Assembly (NCBI GenBank): GCA_002493635.1
Contig: DKZL01000068.1
Span: 1-20,348, forward strand
Direction: 5' to 3'
Length of the DNA: 20,348 bases
DNA from: Ruminococcaceae bacterium UBA7075
GTDB taxonomy: Bacteria > Bacillota > Clostridia > Oscillospirales > Acutalibacteraceae
The notes under the pieces are model-generated. The model worked only from the letters and a program-made list of their open reading frames with translations, was not told where the DNA came from and searched no databases. Below, piece after piece: positions 1 to 7,526 of the stretch (its first letter is position 1; every line of letters starts with the position of its first letter). A program made the translations under genes and the position numbers.

Positions 1-960
1 CACTTTTTTAGTATACATCCAAACATTCTTTTAGAAAACAATATGAAAAGCAGCAGTATCACGCTTAAAAATTACGGTGAATCAATGCACATAGCTCCTG
101 ACGGAAAGGAGGGCTATGAATACACAGCAGAACAAGTGTATGATATGTTGCCCAAGCAAGAAAAGAAAAAACTTCATTCAAAAGGCAGCGGTGTTGCCAA
201 AGGACGAGCAAGACAGCAAGCAACCAACGAGAATCACAAACCCGAATGGCGATGGGACGACCATTCCCGTTGGGGTATGTATGAGGAAGACGATGTACTG
301 CGTGATGTGTGGGTAAAGCGTTTTGAGGACGCTGCACAGGCAATAGAAATCCGTGATCCGTCAAACTCAAGAGGCTTATTGCCACGATTTGCACAGCGTA
401 TTTTAGGAGAGTTGAGAAAACCGCAGACCGACTGGCGGACAATACTAAACGACTTTATTCAGGAGGAGGTTGTGGATTATTCCTTTTCGCCGCCTGACCG
501 CCGTTTTGATGACTGCCCATTCTTTCTGCCCGATTTCAACGGTAAAGAAGATATGGTGGAAGATATTCTGTTTATGATTGACACGTCGGCATCTATGTCT
601 GACGCTATGATTACGGCGGCATACTCGGAAATCAAAGGTGCTATCGACCAGTTTGACGGTAAGCTGAAAGGATGGCTCGGTTTTTTTGATGCAGCCATTA
701 TCAAGCCTGAGCCTTTTTCAGATGAAGAAGAGTTTAGTATCATTCGCCCTGCGGGAGGTGGCGGAACGGATTTTCAAATCATATTTGAGTATGTTCATAA
801 ACATATGCAGGATAAGCCTCCGGCGAGCATAATAATTCTTACAGATGGATATGCGCCGTTTCCGCAGGAAAAACTTGCTATCAACATACCAGTATTATGG
901 CTTATTAACAATAATGAGGTTGAGCCGCCTTGGGGTAAAGTGGCAAGAATAACGGTATGA
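1..960 (+). CDS. VWA-like metallopeptidase-family protein (DUF2201/COG3864-like), 5' end outside window
   Basis: The frame is open from base 1, so this is the 3' part of a longer gene; the ATG at 43 is internal. Counting from that ATG, residues 1-40 resemble the end of the predicted metallopeptidase domain of the DUF2201 family. Residues 170-305 form a von Willebrand A-like domain with a MIDAS-type DTSAS motif (D180, S182, S184), a glycine run followed by TD near 243, and LTDG near 268. In this family (COG3864) the two domains occur in that order and the gene often sits next to a MoxR-type AAA ATPase, which would lie upstream of the window. The metal site HExxH, if present, is not visible here. 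The substrate is unknown. Family assignment is fairly sure; function is not. Confidence 0.85.
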   Translation, partial: HFFSIHPNILLENNMKSSSITLKNYGESMHIAPDGKEGYEYTAEQVYDMLPKQEKKKLHSKGSGVAKGRARQQATNENHKPEWRWDDHSRWGMYEEDDVLRDVWVKRFEDAAQAIEIRDPSNSRGLLPRFAQRILGELRKPQTDWRTILNDFIQEEVVDYSFSPPDRRFDDCPFFLPDFNGKEDMVEDILFMIDTSASMSDAMITAAYSEIKGAIDQFDGKLKGWLGFFDAAIIKPEPFSDEEEFSIIRPAGGGGTDFQIIFEYVHKHMQDKPPASIIILTDGYAPFPQEKLAINIPVLWLINNNEVEPPWGKVARITV

Positions 961-1010
961 CAATATGACGAGCGCAACCGAACAATTTCCTATTTCCTAT
1001 AATGTAAAAA

Positions 1011-1048
1011 ATCAACCTGCGAGAGTCATTAGTAGCTCGCAGGCTGAT
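1011..1048 (-). terminator. Rho-independent terminator between convergent genes
   Basis: A stem with arms ATCAACCTGCGAG and CTCGCAGGCTGAT and a 12-nt loop lies between the plus-strand gene ending at 960 and the minus-strand gene ending at 1151. Read on the minus strand it is followed by TTTTTT, so it mainly serves the minus-strand operon. On the plus strand the T-tract is weaker, but it may also stop the first gene. Confidence 0.75.
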
Positions 1049-1150
1049 TCACATATATTTATTTTATCAGGTTGTAATTGGTAGCATAAAGTTCTGCCAT
1101 ATTATCACTCTTGCATATTGTTTTCTGAAATGACAAATTTCTGACCGATG

Positions 1151-2500
1151 TCATTTTTGATTATTGATTTTCTCTTTTAAAAGAGCAATTAATATTTTTG
1201 AATCATCTTCAGATAAAAATGGTGATTTTATAGTTGAAGCAAAATAAAAACTTTTATGTAATTCGTCTTTTATCTCTCTTGGTGAAATATACGCCATGCT
1301 TTGTTCATCATAGTTTTCCGGAAATACTATTGGCTCAACTTCACGGTACGATTCGTTACCGGATTCAAATGTTTTATCTGATTTTATCTTTCCTATAGCA
1401 ATAATTCCTTTTGATTTGCTGTAGAAGAACACATAATCCCCTTTGTTGAACGAATGTATATACTTTTGAGCATTACCCCATGCACTTACTCTGCTGTTTT
1501 CAAGCATATATTTCTCAGAAGTTTCTGAGAATGATTTGTTTGTATCAAACATTATTCCTTTAAATTTAGTTTTTAGATTTTCGTTACTCTGCATTATTAA
1601 GAAAGAAGTCCATAATTTAATGCTCTCAGACATAATATTTTTGGAATCTTCCGATAATGCAAATTCATATAATTCGGTAGGATTTGCAATGTGCATATTA
1701 TCATATTTGTTTATGTTTTTTATCGCACCTTCAGTATTAAGAAACCACACTTCACCGTTCAAGTCCTTATAAACATCTGCGTCTAATTCAATATTTCCTT
1801 TTTTAACCTGTACATAAATATGTTTTCCGTCTTTCGGATCAACGAGTACACATTCATATAGCTGTGTAGCTATTTTATTAGTTGACGGAATGACAATATA
1901 TCTGTATTTGTGATATAACCACAAGCATAATAAATCCTCGCTATCCTCAGGTGAAAGAAGTGAATAGAAGTTTGCCTCTGAGAGTTCTAATTTTATATCT
2001 GAATAATACTCTGTTTTATCCAGTCTATCGTATAGAAGTGCACTGTATTCCATAGCACCGCTTTTATTAATTCTTTGAAATGTTGAGCCTTTAATAAAAG
2101 CAGTAGCGATTACGCCCGGAACAGTATCTTCATCAGAAATTTCGTGATGTTGCCACTTGATATTGGTTAACTGATTAGACGCATCAGCTTCAGTAGCTTC
2201 TTTGGAAGAATTAAAAACCCATTTTGAACTTTCATCTACCCTTCCGATATAATAAATTCCGTTATATCTCATCCATATCAAATCACCGGGGCGAACATCA
2301 CTTTCAAGTCTTTTTACACTATCAAAATTTTCATAAAACAATTCAGCATAGCTTGAAAATTCAGCAAAAGTTTTTATGTTATTTCGCTCAGCTTCCGAAA
2401 TATCACGTAAACTCCAACCCATAGCGGCAACAGAGTTGTTAAGGCAATATTCACAGATATGACCTGAACCTGTTCTTGTTTGTAATCTCCATACTGACAT
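1151..2500 (-). CDS. Unrecognised 449-aa protein, possible nuclease core between PUA/EVE-like domains
   Basis: I do not recognise this family with certainty. The N-terminal part (about 65-145) contains PGDLIWMR and YYIGRV, and the C-terminal part (about 312-375) contains KGDYVFFYSKSKGIIAIGKI. Both have the 'GD-hydrophobic ... GxG/GRV' pattern of PUA/EVE-like small beta-barrels that read modified bases or RNA. The middle (about 187-255) contains YECVLVD followed by HIYVQVKKG (Q231, K233). The QxK is reminiscent of Mrr-like restriction endonuclease cores, with E216 or D221 as candidate acids. There is no signal peptide or membrane segment. The gene starts 15 nt after the WYL gene stop, with a fitting AGGAG upstream of ATG 2500, so the two are probably cotranscribed. 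A reader-nuclease-reader protein behind a WYL regulator would fit a type IV-like defence function, but that is inference. Confidence 0.6.
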   Translation of the reverse strand: MSVWRLQTRTGSGHICEYCLNNSVAAMGWSLRDISEAERNNIKTFAEFSSYAELFYENFDSVKRLESDVRPGDLIWMRYNGIYYIGRVDESSKWVFNSSKEATEADASNQLTNIKWQHHEISDEDTVPGVIATAFIKGSTFQRINKSGAMEYSALLYDRLDKTEYYSDIKLELSEANFYSLLSPEDSEDLLCLWLYHKYRYIVIPSTNKIATQLYECVLVDPKDGKHIYVQVKKGNIELDADVYKDLNGEVWFLNTEGAIKNINKYDNMHIANPTELYEFALSEDSKNIMSESIKLWTSFLIMQSNENLKTKFKGIMFDTNKSFSETSEKYMLENSRVSAWGNAQKYIHSFNKGDYVFFYSKSKGIIAIGKIKSDKTFESGNESYREVEPIVFPENYDEQSMAYISPREIKDELHKSFYFASTIKSPFLSEDDSKILIALLKEKINNQK

Positions 2501-2515
2501 AATGAAAATCTCCTT

Positions 2516-3565
2516 TTATTCATAATTTTTCTTAGCGAAATCAATATCCGCCTTAATTTCGTCAACAAGGCTTTGTGGGAAAATGACCCTGATATGCCTT
2601 GAATATTTCAGCGCCCACATTTTCATGGCAATCGGATTTACCTTAACCGTCACCGTGACCTCATCATCTGTTGCGTCCGAAAATTTTATATCCTTTCCGA
2701 ACCAGTCGATAACATCGGTCACGATATACCTTTTTGCGATGAATTTCACAGCTACACTTTCGCCTGCAAACATATACAGATGCTCGGCGAGGTGCTTGGG
2801 CAGGTCAAGTCCGTTTTCGATTCCCTTGACTTTTCTCTGCGGCTTTGCAGGTGTGTCGAGAAGCTTAATGTTTGTGATTCTGTCGAGGCGATAGTGCGAA
2901 ACACTGTCGTACTTGTCATAGTTGCAGATAAGATAGTACCTGCCGTTTGTAGCAACAATCTGGTACGGATTTATAATGTAGTTGCGCACCTCCCCCTCGC
3001 TGTTCTTGCGAGGATGAAGCTTTTTATCAATGTCATAGGAGTTGTATGTAAACGACACCTGCAAGCCTCGGCTTATAGCCTTATCAAGCGTTTCAATGGT
3101 CATAAACAGCTCGCTGTTTGACGGCTGATTCTCAGGCAGGTTGCGAATGTGCTTTACCCTTGACCTGAAGTAAATATTTGAAAGTCCCTCAAGCTTTTCG
3201 ACAAGGTCCCTGCACTGCGAATATGATATATGATTTGAAAACAGGACGCTGTCTATTAAAAGTCGCAGCTCACCGTCCGTAAACGGTCTGTTGAGATAAA
3301 AGTCGGACAGTATTTTGCTTTCCACTTCTTCTCCGTTTTTATCCTTCACAAGCCTTATTGACTCGCTGTACTCAATATCGTATCCGAATTCAATCAGGTT
3401 CATCAGGTTGCGCTTTACCGATTTTCTGTCAATTTTCATACAGTATTCTTTGTCTAGAATCTCGATTATATCCTTCTGGCTGAGCCTGTGATTTTCGTCT
3501 GTGTATTTTTTGAGGATATCGAGGATATTGATAATCAGCAGCTTTTTCGGCGGCGGAGCATACAT
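2516..3565 (-). CDS. HTH-WYL transcriptional regulator
   Basis: This is a 349-aa protein. Residues 8-75 form a winged helix-turn-helix. Residues 155-235 form a WYL domain with NPYQIVATNGRYYLI, where YYL (210-212) replaces the name-giving WYL, and with RLDRI (226-230). The remainder is a WCX-like C-terminal extension. Family members bind nucleotide or nucleic-acid ligands in the WYL pocket and usually repress nearby operons; CapW and BrxR do this for CBASS and BREX. The start at 3565 is set by GAGGTG 5 nt upstream. The gene lies 20 nt after the LRR gene and 15 nt before the 449-aa gene, all in one direction. It may control the operon promoter at 4614-4642. Confidence 0.9.
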   Translation of the reverse strand: MYAPPPKKLLIINILDILKKYTDENHRLSQKDIIEILDKEYCMKIDRKSVKRNLMNLIEFGYDIEYSESIRLVKDKNGEEVESKILSDFYLNRPFTDGELRLLIDSVLFSNHISYSQCRDLVEKLEGLSNIYFRSRVKHIRNLPENQPSNSELFMTIETLDKAISRGLQVSFTYNSYDIDKKLHPRKNSEGEVRNYIINPYQIVATNGRYYLICNYDKYDSVSHYRLDRITNIKLLDTPAKPQRKVKGIENGLDLPKHLAEHLYMFAGESVAVKFIAKRYIVTDVIDWFGKDIKFSDATDDEVTVTVKVNPIAMKMWALKYSRHIRVIFPQSLVDEIKADIDFAKKNYE

Positions 3566-3585
3566 ACAATCACCTCACATAATAA

Positions 3586-4596
3586 TCAAATTTCTTTAAA
3601 CTTAATGCTGTTGCTTTTAGCATACTCAATAGCATAGCTCCCGACAGGAGCGCAGATTGTAAGTTTGTTACAGTTATTGAAGACATCTTTTCCAATGCTC
3701 GTTACATTGTTTGGTATTGTTATGCTTTGCAATGATTCACAACACAAAAAAGCACCATTTCCTATGTTTGTTACACCGTCAGGTATTGTTATACTTTTCA
3801 AAGATTTGCAAAAAACAAAAGCATTGAATCCGATGCTTGTTACACCTTTAGGAATTAATATCTTTTTCAACGAAGTGCATCTCGCAAAAGCACCATTTCC
3901 TATCCTTGTTACACTGTCAGGGATTGTTATGTTTTCTAATGATTTGCAACAAAAATAAGAATAGTCTCCAATTCTCATTACACTGTTTGGTATTGTTACG
4001 CTTTCCAAAGATTTACAAGAACCAAAAGCACCGATACTTATGCTTGTTACACCGTTGGGTATTTTTATACTTTTCAACGATTCACATCTCTCAAAAGCAT
4101 GATTTCCTATGCTTGTGACACTGTCGGGGATTGTTATGCTTTGCAATGATTTGCAGCAAGCAAAAGCATGAAATCCAATGCTTGTCACGCCGTCAGGAAT
4201 GATATAAGATAAATCTTTTTTTCCTTCCGGATATTTCATGAGTATGGTCTGGGACTTATCAAATAATACCCCGTTACTGGATGAATAATCAGAGTTACTT
4301 TCGCTAACATCTATGTTTTGCAACAAATTACAGTTTGCAAAAGCATCATTACCTATGCTTAATACACCGTCAGGTATTGTTATTCCTTTCAATGATACAC
4401 ACAGCAAAAAAGCATTATCTCCAATGCTCGTTACACTATCTGGTATTGTTATACTTTTCAATGATCTGCAGCCTATAAAAGCACTTTTTCCAATGCTTGT
4501 TACACCGTCGGGAATTGTGACAGTCACGTTTTCTTCTCCCGACATTCTGCACTTTGTCAGGACACCGTTCTGAATTTCAAAATACGAAGCATACAT
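3586..4596 (-). CDS. BspA-like leucine-rich repeat protein (LRR_5), no signal peptide
   Basis: This is a 336-aa protein built of 11 repeats of about 23 residues on the pattern xITIPDxVTSIGxxAFxxCxSL. After the third repeat there is one BspA-type insert (about 95-140) that contains NGVLFDK and LMKYPEGKK. The last 25 residues (APVGSYAIEYAKSNSIKFKEI) are the usual cap of this family. BspA-like proteins are usually secreted and bind host proteins. This one begins MYASYFEIQNGVLTKC and has no signal peptide, anchor or membrane segment, so it is either cytoplasmic or exported in an unusual way. The start is supported by GAGGTG 5 nt upstream. It is the first gene of a run with the WYL regulator (20-nt gap). 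The role in that context is unknown; a ligand-sensing scaffold is one possibility. Confidence 0.88.
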   Translation of the reverse strand: MYASYFEIQNGVLTKCRMSGEENVTVTIPDGVTSIGKSAFIGCRSLKSITIPDSVTSIGDNAFLLCVSLKGITIPDGVLSIGNDAFANCNLLQNIDVSESNSDYSSSNGVLFDKSQTILMKYPEGKKDLSYIIPDGVTSIGFHAFACCKSLQSITIPDSVTSIGNHAFERCESLKSIKIPNGVTSISIGAFGSCKSLESVTIPNSVMRIGDYSYFCCKSLENITIPDSVTRIGNGAFARCTSLKKILIPKGVTSIGFNAFVFCKSLKSITIPDGVTNIGNGAFLCCESLQSITIPNNVTSIGKDVFNNCNKLTICAPVGSYAIEYAKSNSIKFKEI

Positions 4597-4613
4597 ACGA
4601 TCACCTCATAATA

Positions 4614-4642
4614 AAAATATCATTATTTTACACAATAGTCAA
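4614..4642 (-). promoter_or_regulatory. Sigma-A type promoter of the LRR-WYL-449aa operon
   Basis: On the minus strand TTGACT (4642-4637), a 17-nt spacer and TATTTT (4619-4614) lie just upstream of the ribosome site of the BspA-like gene. No equally good promoter is seen in the 20- and 15-nt gaps further down, which supports one transcript for the three genes. Confidence 0.6.
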
Positions 4643-4689
4643 TCGGATATATTCTGTTTTTTGTACTTATTGCAGTTAAAAGAATAAAT

Positions 4690-4944
4690 CTATAAGGCAA
4701 AGCCTATCATTTGCTTTGTTTTCTCGCTGCCGCACTCAAGGAAATCAAAATCTTCAGAACGCAATGTAAAAATATCGTCTCTTTTTACAGCGTTAATATC
4801 CATACTTAAAAGCTTGCCGGCGTGATTCACCTGTGCCTTTTCGATAACATTGCGTGCATAACGCCCGTTGCCGAAATTAGACCTCTGCCTAGCGATATCA
4901 AAGATTTTTTCAAGCTTTAAAGCGGGCTCATCGGCAATTCTCAT
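4690..4944 (-). pseudogene. C-terminal remnant of a CbxX/SpoVK-type AAA ATPase
   Basis: The 84 codons contain KIFDIARQRSNFGNGRYARN and VIEKAQVNHAGKL, which match the C-terminal lid region of CbxX/CfqX and SpoVK AAA+ ATPases (pattern FGNxRxxRNxxEKAxxxQAxRL). The Walker A and B parts are absent. The codon directly upstream of ATG 4944 is a TGA stop, and no ATPase core is found upstream, so this is a truncated gene rather than a small protein. No clear ribosome site is seen. The break may date from the same rearrangement that left the BspA remnant at 6294-6351. Confidence 0.65.
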
Positions 4945-5002
4945 TCATTTCTTTTCAACCGTTAGATTGTTATTAAGCAAATCTTTGATTTGTTGAGTCG
5001 CT

Positions 5003-6199
5003 TTATTCCTTCTTTAAATGTGAATTTGCAATTAGCATATATGTATCGAGTTGTCGAGGAATATAAAGTTCCTCATTAAACCTAAAATTACTCTCAGTCA
5101 CTATTTTTTTAGCGAGCAAGTATTCCTTTATACAATGCCGAGCATAGAGTCTTTCATCACCATGATATGTTAAACCTAACTTATCATCGTAATATTTCAC
5201 TATTTCTCTTTCCTCTATAACAAGCTCACTTGCTTTTTCATTGCAACTAAAGTAAAAATGAAGATCATTATTATCCTTATCCTTGCCATAGCTAAAATTG
5301 TCATGCGTTATTGAGTCTTTAATAAACACAGCATTGGGAGCGTGAAAATGTAAGAATTTACTTGCAAAGGAATACGGATTTCTGGATTTAGACTCAAATT
5401 CCTTATACATAAGCTTTTTATATTCATTAACTTTATTATCATCCCAATCACCTACCAACTGTTTGTTAATTCTCTCTATAACAAGTGGTTCTCGCTTCGC
5501 AGAAGATAATTTTTTATTGCTTTTTTTTATCTCGTCATCTGTTTTTTCTTTTAAAGCTTTGATAAATAAGTCAATAAATTTGGCATCTAATTTGCAGTTT
5601 TTCTTTTTAGTTTCTTCAATAAAAGCTGTTGAAAGCTCAGTTATAACATCTTTATTGTCAATGTCTATTGCTTTATTTAATGTTCGAATTACATCCTTAA
5701 GAGATTCAATACCGATATTAGCTGCTCTTTCTATGTCTTTCTTATCAATCGCAAAGACAGCTTTTTTTGCCATGTCATTGAACATTAGCACAGCTTCTAT
5801 TGATAGCTTTAATGTTGTTAGGTTTATTTCTTCGTCCTTAAAATCTTCATCGTATCTTGGTGCTTCGTTTAACTTTTTTATTTTTTCTTGTAATGTTTCA
5901 AAATCATCTTTTTGTTCACTAATTAAGTCCTTTGCCATTTTATCGTAGAAAGTATCAAGCCCATCTCCACTACCAGTTAAAGTGATTTTGCTACCGTAAT
6001 ATCTGCGTTCAGGCTGGGCAGCATATGAACGACCAATAAGCCACATCTGAGCAGCTAAAATATCAATATCATTATATGTGTTTTCTAATTTTCTGTTCAG
6101 TGCTTTATCACCTGAGCAAAAATCGTACAAGGTTCGGTTTCCGGCACCAATTTTATCATTTAAAATTTTTTCCTCAATTTCTGTTAATGTAACACTCAT
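5003..6199 (-). CDS. Unrecognised 398-aa soluble protein, possible defence-type gene
   Basis: An ATG exists at 6208, but it directly abuts the ribosome site AAGGAG. The in-frame ATG at 6199 has the usual 9-nt spacing, so the protein should begin MSVTLTEIEE (398 aa). It is a charged, helical protein with a lysine-rich middle (residues about 205-255) and no signal or membrane segment. Around residues 275-300 (from ATG 6199) it has RNPYSFASKFLHFHAPNA, followed by IKDS. I know this 'SFASKFLHFHxP ... DS' pattern from uncharacterised accessory proteins near mobile elements and defence genes, but I cannot name a family. It stands alone, with pseudogene pieces on both sides, in the strip just downstream of the ancestral ssrA locus. 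A real gene, clearly; function unknown. Confidence 0.75.
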   Translation of the reverse strand: MSVTLTEIEEKILNDKIGAGNRTLYDFCSGDKALNRKLENTYNDIDILAAQMWLIGRSYAAQPERRYYGSKITLTGSGDGLDTFYDKMAKDLISEQKDDFETLQEKIKKLNEAPRYDEDFKDEEINLTTLKLSIEAVLMFNDMAKKAVFAIDKKDIERAANIGIESLKDVIRTLNKAIDIDNKDVITELSTAFIEETKKKNCKLDAKFIDLFIKALKEKTDDEIKKSNKKLSSAKREPLVIERINKQLVGDWDDNKVNEYKKLMYKEFESKSRNPYSFASKFLHFHAPNAVFIKDSITHDNFSYGKDKDNNDLHFYFSCNEKASELVIEEREIVKYYDDKLGLTYHGDERLYARHCIKEYLLAKKIVTESNFRFNEELYIPRQLDTYMLIANSHLKKE

Positions 6200-6293
6200 T
6201 TGCAGCATCTCCTTATAATTTTGTCCTTAAGTTTATTATACAATAATATAGATGAATTTCAACAATTTATCTATATTTTTTAGTACAAATTAA

Positions 6294-6351
6294 TTATTTT
6301 TTTACAAAATATATACCGTTGCTTTTAGTATGTTCAATAGCATATCTTCCT
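6294..6351 (-). pseudogene. Decayed 3' end of a second BspA-like LRR gene
   Basis: On the minus strand the bases encode GRYAIEHTKSNGIYFVKK and a TAA stop. This aligns with the last residues of the intact LRR protein (GSYAIEYAKSNSIKFKEI); the DNA also matches closely (TTGCTTTTAG then CAATAGCATA on the plus strand at both places). Nothing upstream continues the LRR frame. It is the tail of a lost paralogue. Confidence 0.7.
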
Positions 6352-6740
6352 TTAATCAACCTTCTAAAATCAATCAATTACTTATGTGTTTATTATAATA
6401 GGACGGATGAACCAAAAACAGGACATCCGCTATAAATAGCACTTGCGATTGAGGAGAAAATAAATTCATCATTGTGATTTCAAAATTCATACATTGCTAT
6501 TTGCCGGAATAAATTGAAACCGGCTTAAGTTTTTCTGATTGTTTTCTTTGCTTTTTCAAGCAAATACGGGACGGCTATTCAGGTGTGTTTGATACAAGAC
6601 GGACACGGATTTATTCTCTAATTAAATTGTTAGGCAAGCTAACAAACCGGAAGTTATCCAATGGATATTTTCATTTACAATCAGCACTATCTGTATGTGT
6701 TAAAATTATGATCCATTAAAAAGCTGAAAATAATACTCTG

Positions 6741-6779
6741 ATTTTGAAAAGTGAAACGCTTATTTTGAAAAATGAAACG
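6741..6779. repeat. Two tandem 18-bp repeats, possible insertion-sequence end
   Basis: ATTTTGAAAAGTGAAACG (6741-6758) and ATTTTGAAAAATGAAACG (6762-6779) differ at one base and are 21 bp apart. Multiple short direct repeats of this sort are typical of IS21-family ends; no istA or istB is present. The link to IS21 is from memory of the style, not a match. Confidence 0.45.
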
Positions 6780-6791
6780 GTCTGGGAGTTT

Positions 6792-6882
6792 AGTGTCAGA
6801 ATAAAAAATCGGGCATAAAAACACACTCAAAGACTGACTTTTTTATTACAAAACAGCCATATTTAATAATCACTCTGACACT
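6792..6882. repeat. Inverted repeat pair AGTGTCAGA / TCTGACACT
   Basis: Perfect 9-bp arms at 6792-6800 and 6874-6882 enclose 73 bp of non-coding sequence. It could be a short MITE-like insertion or opposing ends of a lost element. It lies immediately after the tandem repeats. Confidence 0.4.
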
Positions 6883-6936
6883 TTACTAAAGGTTAAAAGT
6901 GCCGTAAACACTGATTACAAGCCGTTTTTAAGGCAT

Positions 6937-6984
6937 AAAAAATGAACCGCAATCAGGATACGCTTTGTATCAAAATTGCGGTTC
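6937..6984 (-). terminator. Ancestral ssrA terminator, now separated from ssrA by the element
   Basis: On the minus strand GAACCGCAAT (6984-6975) pairs with ATTGCGGTTC (6953-6944), with an inner GATAC/GTATC pair, and is followed by ATTTTTTA. It lies 5 nt beyond the sequence TCACCTCCACCA, identical to the tmRNA 3' end, but there is no tRNA or tmRNA body next to it. The simplest reading is that this was the terminator of ssrA before the insertion. Confidence 0.7.
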
Positions 6985-6989
6985 TTATT

Positions 6990-7001
6990 TGGTGGAGGTG
7001 A
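6990..7001. repeat. attL core: 12-bp direct repeat of the ssrA 3' end
   Basis: TGGTGGAGGTGA is identical to 15908-15919. On the minus strand it reads TCACCTCCACCA, the last 12 nt of tmRNA including CCA. The flanks differ, as expected for attL and attR. It marks the left edge of the element. Confidence 0.75.
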
Positions 7002-7055
7002 TTCACAGCCTAAGAAACTCACGGACTGAATATATTTTCATAACGAGTGAATCAC
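6998..7055. repeat. Inverted repeat in the left att arm
   Basis: GTGATTCAC (6998-7006) and GTGAATCAC (7047-7055) are perfect 9-bp inverted copies; the first overlaps the att core. In the circular form this would be one side of attP and may be a recombinase-binding half site. Function inferred from position only. Confidence 0.4.
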
Positions 7056-7106
7056 TAAACGCTTGTTTCGTTGAGATGTAAATTCTTTGATAAATACTAT
7101 ATATAA

Positions 7107-7137
7107 AAAATCCTCTCCGTGAAAAGAGAGGATTTTT
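7107..7137 (-). terminator. Terminator of the XRE repressor gene
   Basis: AAAATCCTCTC and GAGAGGATTTTT form a stem with an 8-nt loop, 3 nt beyond the stop of the minus-strand repressor gene. Read on the minus strand it ends in TTTTTT. Confidence 0.8.
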
Positions 7138-7139
7138 CA

Positions 7140-7415
7140 TCAGACAAATTCAAGCTTGAGTTTCTTTCCCATTCCTTCGGCAATTCTTTCAATAGTTCTC
7201 AATGACGGATTTGCACAACCATTTTCAATCTTACTAATGTCGCCCTGTGCAATTCCTGTGGCTTCGGAAAGCTGTTTTTGAGTCATATTCATTTCTTTTC
7301 GTGAATCAAGAATTGCATTGATAAGCTGATATTCAGGCTCTAAAGCATCATATTCAGTCTTGAATTTTTCGTCTTTCAATCTTTCGTTTAATGTATCTCT
7401 GAAATTCTTCGACAT
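7140..7415 (-). CDS. HigA-like XRE family repressor
   Basis: This is a 91-aa protein. Residues 25-85 carry an XRE helix-turn-helix (LNMTQKQLSEATGIAQGDISKIENG-type; here MTQKQLSEATGIAQ then DISKIENG, then NPSLRTIERIAEGMGKKL). The N-terminal part, with FKTEYDALEPEYQL, is typical of HigA-like antitoxins of RelE/HigB-type pairs. No toxin gene lies beside it: upstream is only its own promoter and downstream its terminator and the att site. It is therefore more likely the element's regulator than half of a toxin pair. Its promoter contains a perfect 20-bp palindrome in the -35/-10 spacer, which suggests autorepression and perhaps control of the divergent rightward genes. Confidence 0.85.
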   Translation of the reverse strand: MSKNFRDTLNERLKDEKFKTEYDALEPEYQLINAILDSRKEMNMTQKQLSEATGIAQGDISKIENGCANPSLRTIERIAEGMGKKLKLEFV

Positions 7416-7457
7416 AATCAGTTCTCCTCTCTGTTCAAATAATCATTTCTGTATTTC

Positions 7458-7486
7458 ATTATATAGGATATATCCTATATCGTCAA
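7458..7486 (-). promoter_or_regulatory. Promoter with embedded 20-bp palindromic operator
   Basis: On the minus strand TTGACG (7486-7481), a 17-nt spacer and TATAAT (7463-7458) form a near-consensus promoter for the XRE gene. The perfect palindrome ATATAGGATATATCCTATAT (7461-7480) fills the spacer and overlaps the -10 box, so a bound dimer would block polymerase. The same site lies about 45 bp upstream of the rightward ORF at 7527 and could control both directions. Confidence 0.75.
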
Positions 7487-7526
7487 GACAAATAAAATAA
7501 TATTCTTTGGAAGGAGGTAAACCTTG

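Larger units (their letters stand above)
6352..6936. other. Non-coding stretch downstream of the ancestral ssrA locus
   Basis: No frame with a plausible start, ribosome site and protein-like composition is seen. The stretch holds a short inverted repeat (CGGATG...CATCCG, 6404-6429), and the tandem repeat and inverted repeat listed separately at 6741-6882. It reads as decayed mobile DNA. Confidence 0.5.

Noticed and set aside
3660..4520. Regular repeats of about 69 bp, at first sight like a repeat array
   Set aside because: The period is 23 codons and the units encode LRR_5 repeats; not a CRISPR array. No CRISPR array is seen in the window.
5463..5948. 161-aa open frame on the plus strand, serine- and phenylalanine-rich
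   Set aside because: It is antisense to the 398-aa gene, and its composition is what the lysine/glutamate-rich gene gives on the opposite strand.
6404..6429. CGGATG...CATCCG inverted repeat as a terminator
   Set aside because: Only 6-bp arms with a 14-nt loop, no T-tract and no gene ending nearby.
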